Assembly: GCA_964576115.1 (NCBI GenBank)
Contig: CAZNUA010000015.1
Location: forward strand, 5,300 to 69,299
Source: CAYSYY01 sp964576115 [NCBI: uncultured Gemmatimonadota bacterium]
GTDB lineage: Bacteria > Blakebacterota > Blakebacteria > Blakebacterales
Length of the DNA stretch: 64,000 nt
Reading direction: 5' to 3'
The stretch's first letter is position 1, and every line of letters starts with the position of its first letter. The position numbers and the translations under genes are program-made. Under the pieces are notes generated by a model. It saw only the letters and a list, made by a program, of their open reading frames with translations. It was not told where the DNA came from and ran no database searches. Below, piece by piece: positions 33,870-42,080 of the stretch.

Positions 33870-35180
33870 ATGACGAACTCCTCCCCCACCACTCCGCAGC
33901 CGACCGAACCGCGGTTCTTCGAACCGGCTTCCGCCTTCTACCGCTGGACGGTCATGGCCGCGGCGGGGCTGATGCTCTTCGGTTCCTACTTCGCCTACGA
34001 CAGCGTCTCGGCCCTCTCGACCCTGATCATGGAGGGGATGGATGTCGGGGGCACCCAGATCGGCCTGCTCGACTCTTTTTACAGCTGGCCGAACGTGATC
34101 ATGGTGCTGATCGGCGGCATCATGGTCGACCGCTTCGGAACCCGGATCATGACAATCGTGCTCTCCAGCCTGATCGTGCTGGGAGCGACGGTGACCGCCC
34201 TGGCACCGAACCTGACGGTCATGATCATCGGGCGGATCCTGTTGGGAATCGGCTCCGAATCGCTGATCGTCTGCCAGAGCGCGATTCTGGCCAAATGGTT
34301 CAAGGGACGGGAATTGGCCCTGTCGTTCGGTTTCGCTCTGACCTTCATGCGGTTGGGCAGCCTGCTCAGCCTCAACGTCCTGGCCACCGCCGCCGATGCC
34401 TGGGGCTCATACCGGGCGGGATTCTGGCTGGCAGCGGGGGTATGCGCCATTTCGATGCTCTTCGGGATCTTTTACGTCATCCTCGAGAAGAACGCCCAGG
34501 GCAAAACCGCCCTGGCCGAAGCCCCGGTCGAGGACAAGGTCGTTTTCTCCGACATCAAGAAGTTCGACAACCGCTTCTGGTACATCGCCTTGCTCTGCGT
34601 AACTTTTTATGCCGCCATCTTCCCCTTCCGCACCCTGGCTCCCGACTTCTTCCTCAACAAATGGGGCGTGACCCTGCAGCAGGGCGGGCGGATCACCAGC
34701 ATCTTCGTCTTCATGTCGATGATCCTGGCCCCTTTCATCGGCGGCTTCGTCGACAAGATCGGCCGGCGCGGCACCCTGCTCCTCTTCGGAGCCTTTCTGC
34801 TCATCCCCAGCCATGCCGTCATGGGGCTGACCACGCTCTCGCCGATCTACTCCATGGTCGTCCTCGGCTTCTCCTTCTCGCTGGTCTCGGCGGTGCTCTG
34901 GCCCGCCATCCCGCTGATCGTCGAGGAGAAGATGGTCGGAACCGCCTTCGGGCTGACCTTCATGATCCAGAACATCGGCCTGGCCCTCTTCCCCACATTC
35001 AACGGCATGCTTCGTGACGCCACGTCGGGATACACGGCCAGCCAGCTCATGTTCTCCGGGCTCGGCCTGGTCGGACTCGTTTTCGCCATCCTGCTCCTTT
35101 CACGCGACCGCCGGAAAGGAGGCGTCCTGGAGCAAGGCAGCACATCCGGGGTCGAGGAATCGACGGCCCCGGCGGCCTGA
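33870..35180 (+). CDS. MFS transporter
   Basis: 436 aa with about 12 hydrophobic helices. The MFS loop motif is seen in DRFGTR after helix 2 and again as DKIGRRG after helix 8. It resembles the MFSD1/oxalate-nitrate-like grouping with FGSYFAYDSVSALS in helix 1 and LGIGSESLIVCQS in helix 4. Substrate unknown. A GAGG lies about 10 nt upstream. It is flanked upstream by the TonB-type gene and downstream by a palindromic repeat element. Confidence 0.88.
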   Translation: MTNSSPTTPQPTEPRFFEPASAFYRWTVMAAAGLMLFGSYFAYDSVSALSTLIMEGMDVGGTQIGLLDSFYSWPNVIMVLIGGIMVDRFGTRIMTIVLSSLIVLGATVTALAPNLTVMIIGRILLGIGSESLIVCQSAILAKWFKGRELALSFGFALTFMRLGSLLSLNVLATAADAWGSYRAGFWLAAGVCAISMLFGIFYVILEKNAQGKTALAEAPVEDKVVFSDIKKFDNRFWYIALLCVTFYAAIFPFRTLAPDFFLNKWGVTLQQGGRITSIFVFMSMILAPFIGGFVDKIGRRGTLLLFGAFLLIPSHAVMGLTTLSPIYSMVVLGFSFSLVSAVLWPAIPLIVEEKMVGTAFGLTFMIQNIGLALFPTFNGMLRDATSGYTASQLMFSGLGLVGLVFAILLLSRDRRKGGVLEQGSTSGVEESTAPAA

Positions 35181-35218
35181 ACTCAGTACCGCCTGCACGA
35201 CACGCTCGACACCTGTGT

Positions 35219-35372
35219 CCTGAGTCACGCGTTTGTTGAATAACCGAGGGCTCCGCTGCGCCGCTGCGGCAAGGCGCGGCGACGACGCCATAGCAGTGGC
35301 TATGGCGAGGAGGCGCAACGCCGCCGATGCGGATGCAGCGGAGGACGAATGACAACGAATGTGTGACTCAGG
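35219..35372. repeat. 154-bp nested palindromic (MITE/REP-like) element
   Basis: The ends are exact inverted 10-mers, CCTGAGTCAC (35219-35228) and GTGACTCAGG (35363-35372). Inside are two more exact inverted pairs: CTCCGCTGC (35251-35259) with GCAGCGGAG (35335-35343), and CGCCATAGC (35286-35294) with GCTATGGCG (35299-35307) around a 4-nt loop. All share one centre near 35296, so the single strand can fold into one long interrupted hairpin. It lies 17 nt upstream of the GTG start of the beta-propeller lipoprotein. No transposase is present. The 12-mer at its left end recurs at 42016 and 45467. Confidence 0.8.
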
Positions 35373-35389
35373 GACTAGGGAGGGATACG

Positions 35390-36508
35390 GTGACAACGTA
35401 CCGCACGACATCATCTCGACGCACTCTGGCGGGGCTGGCGGCGATACTGCTCCTGCTGCCCCTCTTTCTGGGCGCCTGCGACGACAATCCCAGCGAACCC
35501 GACAACGGCAACGGGAACGGCACCCCCGGCACCCTCGAACTGGTGGCCGAGATCGCCGTCGGCTCAGATCCCCTGGGGATCGCCGTAGCCGGGGACTACT
35601 ACGTGGTCGGCAACCACATGACGGTGGCCGGGGAATCCAATACCCTCATGACCATCGATGCCGCCACCCTGGCGGTCATTGACTCGGTGGAGTTCTCCGG
35701 CAATCCCGAGGACATCGTCTGCCCACCCTCGTCTTCTCAGGTCTGGGTCACCGATGATGCCAGCCGCTATGTGCGGGCCTATTCGGTGCCCGACCTCGAT
35801 CTGGTGGACACCGTCACCCTGCAGGGCGAGGGCGATCCGGGCTGGTACGGCTATCCCGCCGGTCTGGTCTACGATTCCGACTCGGGCGGCCGGCTCTGGG
35901 GTATCGAGGAGTTCGGCGGATACGTGACCGCATTCAGCCCGGCGAGCGGGGCCGTACTCGATACGGTGCGCTTCCGTCCCTTCCGCGGCTACGGATCGAG
36001 TTTCTCCTATGCGACCGGTCCCTGCGTGGCGGTCGATCCGACCCGCGACCGGCTCTTTGCGGCCAACATCGACGACTACCGGCTCGAGGTTATCTCCACC
36101 GCCACCATGACCAAAGTCGATTCGATCGACTGGTCCGGATCGGCCTACCGCGTCAACCTGGTCTTCGCCGATCCGGTCAACGGGCACATCCTGGTCAATG
36201 AGCGGATTTCCGCCTTCGGCGAGGGTGAGCTGCATGTCTACGATGCCGACGATCTCAGCCTGGTCGAGGAGGTCGCCATCCCCGACTGGCCCGATTACGG
36301 CGGCCTGGCCTGGGTCACCGAGGGCTCGCGTCTGGTGGTGGCCACCGGAAGCACCCTGGTCGAATTCTCGACTCCGGATTATACCAAGCTCACCCAGACG
36401 GCTCTGCCGTCGAATCCGGCCCGGGTAGCCTATGACGCCGTCCGCGGCTACTACGTGGTGACCTTCATGAACACCGATATGGTACGGGTATATCAGGTAC
36501 CGGAGTGA
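35390..36508 (+). CDS. Beta-propeller (YVTN/WD40-like) lipoprotein
   Basis: About 372 aa from GTG 35390, with GGGAGGG 6 nt upstream. The lipobox LFLGAC is followed by a flexible linker (DDNPSEPDNGNGNGTPG) and then six to seven irregular beta-propeller blades with repeats such as TLMTIDAATLAVIDSVEF, YVRAYSVPDLDLVDTV, LEVISTATMTKVDSI and LHVYDADDLSLVEEVAI. These resemble YVTN-type surface propellers. Function unknown. The upstream palindrome overlaps its 5' leader and could affect expression. Confidence 0.8.
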   Translation: MTTYRTTSSRRTLAGLAAILLLLPLFLGACDDNPSEPDNGNGNGTPGTLELVAEIAVGSDPLGIAVAGDYYVVGNHMTVAGESNTLMTIDAATLAVIDSVEFSGNPEDIVCPPSSSQVWVTDDASRYVRAYSVPDLDLVDTVTLQGEGDPGWYGYPAGLVYDSDSGGRLWGIEEFGGYVTAFSPASGAVLDTVRFRPFRGYGSSFSYATGPCVAVDPTRDRLFAANIDDYRLEVISTATMTKVDSIDWSGSAYRVNLVFADPVNGHILVNERISAFGEGELHVYDADDLSLVEEVAIPDWPDYGGLAWVTEGSRLVVATGSTLVEFSTPDYTKLTQTALPSNPARVAYDAVRGYYVVTFMNTDMVRVYQVPE

Positions 36509-36530
36509 TGCTGATAGTCCTCTGACCCTC

Positions 36531-36554
36531 CCGGGCCGGAGGGATCCGGCCCGG
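36531..36554. terminator. Perfect 10-bp GC hairpin between convergent genes
   Basis: CCGGGCCGGA (36531-36540) and TCCGGCCCGG (36545-36554) pair exactly around a GGGA loop; flanking ACCCT/GGGT bases extend the stem imperfectly. It lies between the lipoprotein stop (36508) and the end of the opposite-strand ATPase (36568). No T-run is present. Confidence 0.55.
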
Positions 36555-36567
36555 TGGGGTGCCGTAC

Positions 36568-37683
36568 TCAGATCAATCTCCGCAACAGTTGTATCGCTGG
36601 TGCGATCCGAATTCCTTCGGGAGTCTGATAGTCTTTCTCCCCTGTCGCCGAGATCTGCCAGGCCTCGGCTTCGGGGAATCTGCGTTTGAGATAACGCAGG
36701 CCCCGATCAAGTGTTCTATCGGCCCATTTGCATTCCACCAGGAGCCGGGGGATTGTCTTTTCGATGACCACGAAATCGACCTCCCGGCCGTCGGTGTCGC
36801 GAAAGTACCGCAATTCGAGATCGCGGCCCTGGGCGTCTTGTTGGTAGTGAACCCACTTCAGGAGGTGGACGGCGACGAGGTTCTCGAAACGCGCCGCAGT
36901 GTCATCGACCAGACTCCAGTCCATGTGGTAGTGCTTCTGTGCCTTCTTGATCGCCCGCAGGCGGGGTGATCCGAAAGGCGGCAGGCGGAAGATGGCATAG
37001 AGCCGCTGGAGGATGCTCAACCAACTCTCGACCGTCTTGTGACTCACACCGAGATCCTCACGTAGAGCATTGACCGAAAGAAGTGAGCCGACCAGTTCGG
37101 GCAATCTGAGCATGAGGAGCTCGAACCGCCCGAGATCATCCACTTGTTCGAGGCTTGTCAGTTCCTCGCGCACGAGCAGGTTGCGGTATTCACGCGACCA
37201 CCGGCGGGCCTGTGTCTCCGAGGCACTGAAGAAGGGCTCGGGAAAACCTCCAAGCACGAACAGCGGTTCGAGGTCGGCAGTGCTTTCCAGACCGAGCTCA
37301 GCCGCACTCAGGGGGTGAAGCCGGAGCAGGTGGTACCGTCCCTGGAGCGAGTCCCCGGAGTAACGATACCAGTCGAGCCGGGCCGAACCGGTGACCAGGA
37401 TCCGCTGTCCTTCCAGCCGGCCGTCGAAGATTCCCTTCAGCCAGTTCCGCCAGCCCCGGTACTTGTGGATCTCGTCGAAGATCCAGAGATCACCGACCGG
37501 CAGTTCACGTTTCAGAATACGCTCTCTGTCGTGAGCGATATCCCAGTTCAGATAACCCTGCCGGGCGTCCGGGAGAGAGAGGGCCAGGGTGGTCTTGCCA
37601 ACCTGACGGGCCCCGCTGACGAAGACCATCTTCCGGTCCAGGTCGGCCAGAACCTGCGGGTACAGATATCTTCGGACTGTCAT
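36568..37683 (-). CDS. AAA_14/DUF4143 ATP-binding protein
   Basis: 371 aa. Walker A GARQVGKTTL (residues 24-33), Walker B LWIFDEIHKY, and sensor ILVTGSARLDWYR mark the AAA_14 domain, followed by DUF4143 with a winged-helix region (LSVNALREDLGVSHKTVESWLSIL) and a nuclease-like end REVDFVV and LVECKW. This is a very common, poorly understood family. Its cellular role is unknown. An A/T-rich inverted repeat lies upstream (37715-37742). A relative with the DUF234 tail is cut by the window start. Confidence 0.93.
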   Translation of the reverse strand: MTVRRYLYPQVLADLDRKMVFVSGARQVGKTTLALSLPDARQGYLNWDIAHDRERILKRELPVGDLWIFDEIHKYRGWRNWLKGIFDGRLEGQRILVTGSARLDWYRYSGDSLQGRYHLLRLHPLSAAELGLESTADLEPLFVLGGFPEPFFSASETQARRWSREYRNLLVREELTSLEQVDDLGRFELLMLRLPELVGSLLSVNALREDLGVSHKTVESWLSILQRLYAIFRLPPFGSPRLRAIKKAQKHYHMDWSLVDDTAARFENLVAVHLLKWVHYQQDAQGRDLELRYFRDTDGREVDFVVIEKTIPRLLVECKWADRTLDRGLRYLKRRFPEAEAWQISATGEKDYQTPEGIRIAPAIQLLRRLI

Positions 37684-37714
37684 ACCTGTCAGGTTACTGA
37701 CATTTTAACCCCTC

Positions 37715-37742
37715 GTCAAAAATAACCTCTGATGTTTTTGAC
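37715..37742 (-). repeat. Inverted repeat upstream of the DUF4143 ATPase gene
   Basis: GTCAAAAA (37715-37722) and TTTTTGAC (37735-37742) are exact inverted 8-mers with a 12-nt spacer, about 30 nt upstream of the ATPase start in an A/T-rich patch. The layout suits an autoregulatory operator or overlapping promoter elements (TTGAC is also a -35-like sequence). Function is not shown. Confidence 0.5.
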
Positions 37743-37748
37743 ATGTGT

Positions 37749-37773
37749 TGAAATCAGCCGCGCCCTGATTTCA
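37749..37773. other. Perfect 9-bp hairpin downstream of the C1 peptidase gene
   Basis: TGAAATCAG and CTGATTTCA pair exactly around a CCGCGCC loop. It lies in the 272-bp region between the C1 peptidase 3' end (37956) and the ATPase start (37683), so it may end C1 peptidase transcription. The rest of that region holds only a short direct repeat, GTTATCGA twice near 37915. Confidence 0.45.
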
Positions 37774-37955
37774 GGTCCGCTTGATGATGGACGTATGTCT
37801 CAGGTCGCTGAAGAACGCGTACGCCGCCCCGAACCGGTAGCGACTTCCGACCAGCCGACACGATACACGCAGGGACCATGACCGGACGGGTCACGGCCCC
37901 TGAGGTTTCACCAGGTTATCGAGACGTTATCGAAACGCCGGGTAGCGGAGACCCC

Positions 37956-39176
37956 TCAGCCCCCCTCGAACTGCCGCACCACGTAGGAGTCGATGGCATC
38001 CTTGTGGACCATGATGGCCAGCACCCGCAGGGCCATCCAGTCGTCACGCATCCAGACATAGCCCTGGCGCCCCGAGGCGGTGCCGTGCGAGTTCTTGATC
38101 AGGTACCAGTCGCGTCCGTCCACGATCCGGTGATCCACCGCGTGCACCAGGTGGTTGTCGGTCGTACGCCGCTCCTCGAAGTCGGTCTGGCGGGTGTCCT
38201 GGTTGATCAGCAGACCCGAGGTCATGTTGGGGTGGATCACGGCCAGCCCGTGGTTGCCGAAGCCCGAGCCCACATCGCCCCGGAAGGTGCGGTCCTGACT
38301 CGACCACCCGTCGCCCCAGTCGGTGTCGATGGCAACCGAGTAGCCCTGATCCAGCGCCCGGTTGATGATCCGCAGGTAGGCGTCGAGCGGCACGTTGTAG
38401 TAGCCGTCGTAGTCCCACCAGTTATCGCCGATGTCGAGTTCGCCGCGGGTATAGAAGGGGAAATCGGTGTAGGAGGTGACCTCCCAGTAGTTGTCGTAGT
38501 CGAGCTCGAGGTAGTCGTCGGCCCACTGTTTCGGCGTATAGGCCCGGCCGTCCCACTCGAAGCTCTCGGGGATCGGGGCCAGGTGCCGGTCGAGCACCTC
38601 GCGCGCGGCCCGGATGACCGCAGCCTCGTCGAACTCGCTGCTCTCGGCCGTTTCCCGGACCGCGGCCGTCACTTCACGTGACATCAGGCCCGAGTTCTCC
38701 GGCTGGGCGAATTCGGATTCGGGCACGATCCCGTACTTGCGGACGAACTCGGTGGTATCGTGAGAGAGCCCCCCATCGCCGAGATTGGCGTTCTCGCCGC
38801 GCCGCTTCACATATTCCCGGGCCTTTTCGACCCAGGCCCAGTAGACGACATAGTATTCGGCCAGGTCGAGTTCCATGCGGTTCTCGTTCAGGTAGTTAAC
38901 GACGTCCTCGTTGGCGCGCAGCACTTCCGATTCGAGAAACGAAACGGTGGCGAAGTTCCAGCAGGTCCCGCCCAACTGTCTCTTGATCTCGGTGTGGGCG
39001 ATGTCGGTGCCCAGGTAGTTCGGGGCGTGGATGGCGTCGAAGAACGCCTGCTGGCTCGAGATGGTTTTCGGATGCGACTGAACGCGCTGTCGGCCCTGGG
39101 CGGCGGCGGGGGCGGCAATGAACGCGATCGCCGCGACGGTGAGCAGAGTGATCTGCAGGGTGCGGAATCTCGGCAT
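37956..39176 (-). CDS. Secreted papain-like (C1 family) cysteine peptidase
   Basis: 406 aa. Signal peptide ends at APAAAQ (residue 27). The active-site strip QLGGTCWNFATVSFLESE carries the oxyanion Gln and catalytic Cys, as in bleomycin-hydrolase-type C1B enzymes; the catalytic His fits HLVHAVDHR, and Asn fits YLIKNSHGTA, where a W is replaced by H. A long insert (residues 130-270) separates them, as in the bleomycin hydrolase fold. Unlike most C1B enzymes it is exported. Substrates are unknown; with the M28, M1 and S9 enzymes it fits extracytoplasmic peptide breakdown. Confidence 0.85.
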   Translation of the reverse strand: MPRFRTLQITLLTVAAIAFIAAPAAAQGRQRVQSHPKTISSQQAFFDAIHAPNYLGTDIAHTEIKRQLGGTCWNFATVSFLESEVLRANEDVVNYLNENRMELDLAEYYVVYWAWVEKAREYVKRRGENANLGDGGLSHDTTEFVRKYGIVPESEFAQPENSGLMSREVTAAVRETAESSEFDEAAVIRAAREVLDRHLAPIPESFEWDGRAYTPKQWADDYLELDYDNYWEVTSYTDFPFYTRGELDIGDNWWDYDGYYNVPLDAYLRIINRALDQGYSVAIDTDWGDGWSSQDRTFRGDVGSGFGNHGLAVIHPNMTSGLLINQDTRQTDFEERRTTDNHLVHAVDHRIVDGRDWYLIKNSHGTASGRQGYVWMRDDWMALRVLAIMVHKDAIDSYVVRQFEGG

Positions 39177-39312
39177 CGATACAATCCTCCGGTCGGTGGC
39201 ACGGCCGGCGCAGCGTAGGCCGCCGGCGCTGTCAGGCTCTTCTCAGTACCCGGTCAGATGACTGGATACCAGGATGCCACCTTCCGGCGCTCGAAACAAC
39301 AGCCGAGCGTCT

Positions 39313-41973
39313 TCAGCGCTCCCGAGCGGTCCGGAACCCGATCTCGTCCAGCACGATGAGACCCTTCGGCGAACGGTCGAAGACGAAGCTGATCTCGACC
39401 AGGCGGCGAGGATCGAAGCCGGATCCGGCGGCCGCGAACCGCTCCAGGGGAATGGCCACGGTCTGCAGGACCAGCTGGTACGGGGAACCGAAACGCCCCT
39501 CCATGTCGTCATGCCGCGTGAAGGTGGCTTTGAGGGGAGGCAGCAGCCGCATGACCTCGCTCAGGGCCAGTTCGGCCGTCCGGCCGACCGCATCGGTCAA
39601 CCTCAGGGTGAAATCGAGCGGGGTTTGGGGTTTCTCGTCGTCCTCCCCGGACTCCTCCTCCTCTGTACCTCCCTCGTCTTCGCCTTCTTCACCCTCCGCT
39701 TCAGCGCCCTGCCGACCGGCGCTTTCCTCCTCTGCAGGCCCGGCACTCTGTTCCTCGCTCTGCTCCTGCTCCACCTGTCGGGCTTCGGCCCGCTCCCGCC
39801 GGCGTTCTTCCCGGTCCCGGCGGCGCTTTTCGCGCGGTGTCAGGTCGACCGTGCTGGTATCGGGTCGAGCCGGCGACTCGTCCGACTCGGCCACGGCGAA
39901 GACGAACTCGGCGGCGGCGTCGAGGTCCCACGAGCGGGCGAACCCTCCGGGCAGCGAGATGGTGTACACGGCCGGCGCGGTGGAATCGGGTTCGGTGATG
40001 ACGGTCCCGGCCCTGGATACGTGCTCCTCCTGTCCGCTCTGCTGTCCGTCCCCGCCGGAATCCCCGTCCGCGTCATCGTCTTCCGTGTCATTCTCGTCAT
40101 CATCCCCCGAACGCCAGCCCAGGTAGACGGCCTGATTCATCCGGTCGCCACGGTCGCCCCGATAGCCGAGATCCTCCTCCCGCCAGTTGGCCAGGTTCTC
40201 ACCCCTCAGGCCCACCCCGGCCTCGGTGGCCGTCTCCAGATCGATGTCCTCGTCGTAGTCGCAGACATAGCGGGTATGAGCGTCCTCGAAGCGATTGACG
40301 TACAGGGTTTCGGGCAGCCACTGCTCACCCGCGCGCCAGTCGCGGAACAGCGGCCGGTAGACGGTCTCGTCCTTCATGGTCAGGTCGAGGAAGGCCCCGA
40401 TGTAGACCTTCGCAATCCGCCGCTGCTCATCTCCGGGCATGAGCTGGGCACGGTTGAGCATCAGCGCTCCCGGCATACCCCAGTCGGTGTCTCCCCAGAC
40501 GGTATTGAACTGGCCGTGATTGGCCCGGTAGATGTACAGCGAGGTCTTGAACCGTTCCGACCCCTCGCTGAACGCGATCCGCTTGTACTGCCGGTCGCCC
40601 GAGAAAGAGGAGACATCGCCGTCGTGGGAGCCGTGCAGGAGCAGGTAGTTGACATCCTCGAGAGGAGTGGGCTGATCCATCGGGGTGTACTGCCCGTCGA
40701 CCGGCGCGATCCCGATCACCACCCGCAGATTGAAATCGTAATCGAAGAGGACCGAGGCATCGTCGGGGTAGCGGTTCAGGCGGTTGAAGGCGGCCGCCAC
40801 GGCCACCGCTTCCCCCCCGCGCGAGTGCCCGATGAGGCCGAGACGGTCCAGATCCACCCGACCGGCGAAAAGATGACCCTCTTCGGCGTTCCATTCCCGC
40901 CAGACTTTCAGGTGCTCGAGCAACAGCCAGCCACGGGCGTCGTTCTCACGGCTGTAGTTGGCGCTCCAGTCGCCGTTGATGAAGTTTTCGTCCACCGAGA
41001 CGAAGATATAACCCTTCGAGGCCAGCAGCTCGCCGAGGTAAGCGTAGCCGGGATCGGAGTAGTCGCGCATGCTGTGATTGCCGTGGACACAGAGTACGAG
41101 CGGCCACGGCCCCTCCCCGTCCGGATACCAGACCCGTCCGTTCAGGGCCAGCGCCCGCCGGTCGTAACCCCAGTAGCGGTTGCGCAGGCGTCCCTTCCAG
41201 CCCGAGAGCTTGCCGACAAAGGCCTTGCCATCCACGCCGGGAGTGATCAGATCGGCCTCGGCCCCGAACTCGGGGCGCCGGTCCTCGCCGTTGCCGTAGG
41301 TCAGCCTCAGAACCCGGTAGGGGCCGGGCAGTGAAGGATCGGCGGCCTCGATTGCGGCTACCGGGTTGTGCACCGGCGGCTCGACCGTGACCAGGCCCTC
41401 TTCGGTTCCCCGGCTCGCCAACCAGGCGGCCAGGGCGATCAGACCGGCCGCGGCCGCAACCATCAGGACCGGCACCGCCCACCGTTTCGCCCGTCCCGCA
41501 CTTCGCCAGTCCGGCGAGGTCAGAACCGCAACTCCCCCACCGATGACACTGCAGCCGAGTATGAGCCCGATGACATGCCAGAACAGAGCCTCGGGAAAGG
41601 CGACGTTGAGCAGCACGATGACGCCGGCCGCCAGTGCGGCCGGAAAGATGCGCGGCAGTCGGGCCACCAGACTCGAGGCGGCCAGACCGACCACGATCAG
41701 CAGCCAGGTCAGAAACAGGCTGAAGGCAATGACCGCCAGCCCCACCAGGGCGTCCACGACGATCCCGGAACCAAGACGCAGGTCGTTGACGCCGCTGTAG
41801 ATTCCGTACAGCAGCACGATCGTGAATGCTCCCGCCACCGCCCCCCGCCGGGCCCGCGGCCCGGGCCAGAACCCGAGCAGGCGGGGTTTGGCTTTCAGCC
41901 ACTGCCGCTCGATCCAGATACCGATCCGTCCCCGCCGCAGACGCTCCACCAGCCGCTTTACCTTCTCCGACAT
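39313..41973 (-). CDS. Large membrane alpha/beta hydrolase with acidic low-complexity insertions
   Basis: About 886 aa from ATG 41973, with AAGGAAG about 10 nt upstream. Six N-terminal helices (residues 30-205) precede an alpha/beta hydrolase domain: PLVLCVHGNHSM for the oxyanion region, nucleophile GLIGHSRGGEAVA, an Asp in HGSHDGDVSSFSG and His in YRANHGQFN. It resembles chlorophyllase/PAF-acetylhydrolase-like esterases. The C-terminal half seems built of beta-sandwich pieces interrupted by two highly charged stretches: an acidic one around nt 40020-40105, and an Arg-rich then Glu-rich block around nt 39610-39840. The substrate is unknown. Confidence 0.8.
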   Translation of the reverse strand: MSEKVKRLVERLRRGRIGIWIERQWLKAKPRLLGFWPGPRARRGAVAGAFTIVLLYGIYSGVNDLRLGSGIVVDALVGLAVIAFSLFLTWLLIVVGLAASSLVARLPRIFPAALAAGVIVLLNVAFPEALFWHVIGLILGCSVIGGGVAVLTSPDWRSAGRAKRWAVPVLMVAAAAGLIALAAWLASRGTEEGLVTVEPPVHNPVAAIEAADPSLPGPYRVLRLTYGNGEDRRPEFGAEADLITPGVDGKAFVGKLSGWKGRLRNRYWGYDRRALALNGRVWYPDGEGPWPLVLCVHGNHSMRDYSDPGYAYLGELLASKGYIFVSVDENFINGDWSANYSRENDARGWLLLEHLKVWREWNAEEGHLFAGRVDLDRLGLIGHSRGGEAVAVAAAFNRLNRYPDDASVLFDYDFNLRVVIGIAPVDGQYTPMDQPTPLEDVNYLLLHGSHDGDVSSFSGDRQYKRIAFSEGSERFKTSLYIYRANHGQFNTVWGDTDWGMPGALMLNRAQLMPGDEQRRIAKVYIGAFLDLTMKDETVYRPLFRDWRAGEQWLPETLYVNRFEDAHTRYVCDYDEDIDLETATEAGVGLRGENLANWREEDLGYRGDRGDRMNQAVYLGWRSGDDDENDTEDDDADGDSGGDGQQSGQEEHVSRAGTVITEPDSTAPAVYTISLPGGFARSWDLDAAAEFVFAVAESDESPARPDTSTVDLTPREKRRRDREERRRERAEARQVEQEQSEEQSAGPAEEESAGRQGAEAEGEEGEDEGGTEEEESGEDDEKPQTPLDFTLRLTDAVGRTAELALSEVMRLLPPLKATFTRHDDMEGRFGSPYQLVLQTVAIPLERFAAAGSGFDPRRLVEISFVFDRSPKGLIVLDEIGFRTARER

Positions 41974-42015
41974 GACCGCCAGCTTCCTTCCGTACGTATT
42001 AAGTGCAAGAGTCAT

Positions 42016-42027
42016 GACTCAGGACAC
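42016..42027 (-). repeat. Copy of the 12-mer GTGTCCTGAGTC (reverse orientation)
   Basis: Exact reverse complement of the 12 bases at the left end of the 35219-35372 palindromic element (35215-35226). It is in the short intergenic region between the alpha/beta hydrolase (-) and the aldo/keto reductase (+). The flanking sequence adds a GAGTCATGACTC palindrome. Confidence 0.6.
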
Positions 42028-42080
42028 CATGATGGGTTATCATGGAACTCCATTCCATCTCCACCGGGGAGAGACGGTCA

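Noticed and set aside
35219-35372. Attenuator-type terminator of the preceding MFS gene
   Set aside because: The structure is far longer than a terminator, has no T-run, and its ends are exact inverted 10-mers, so a repeat element explains it better.
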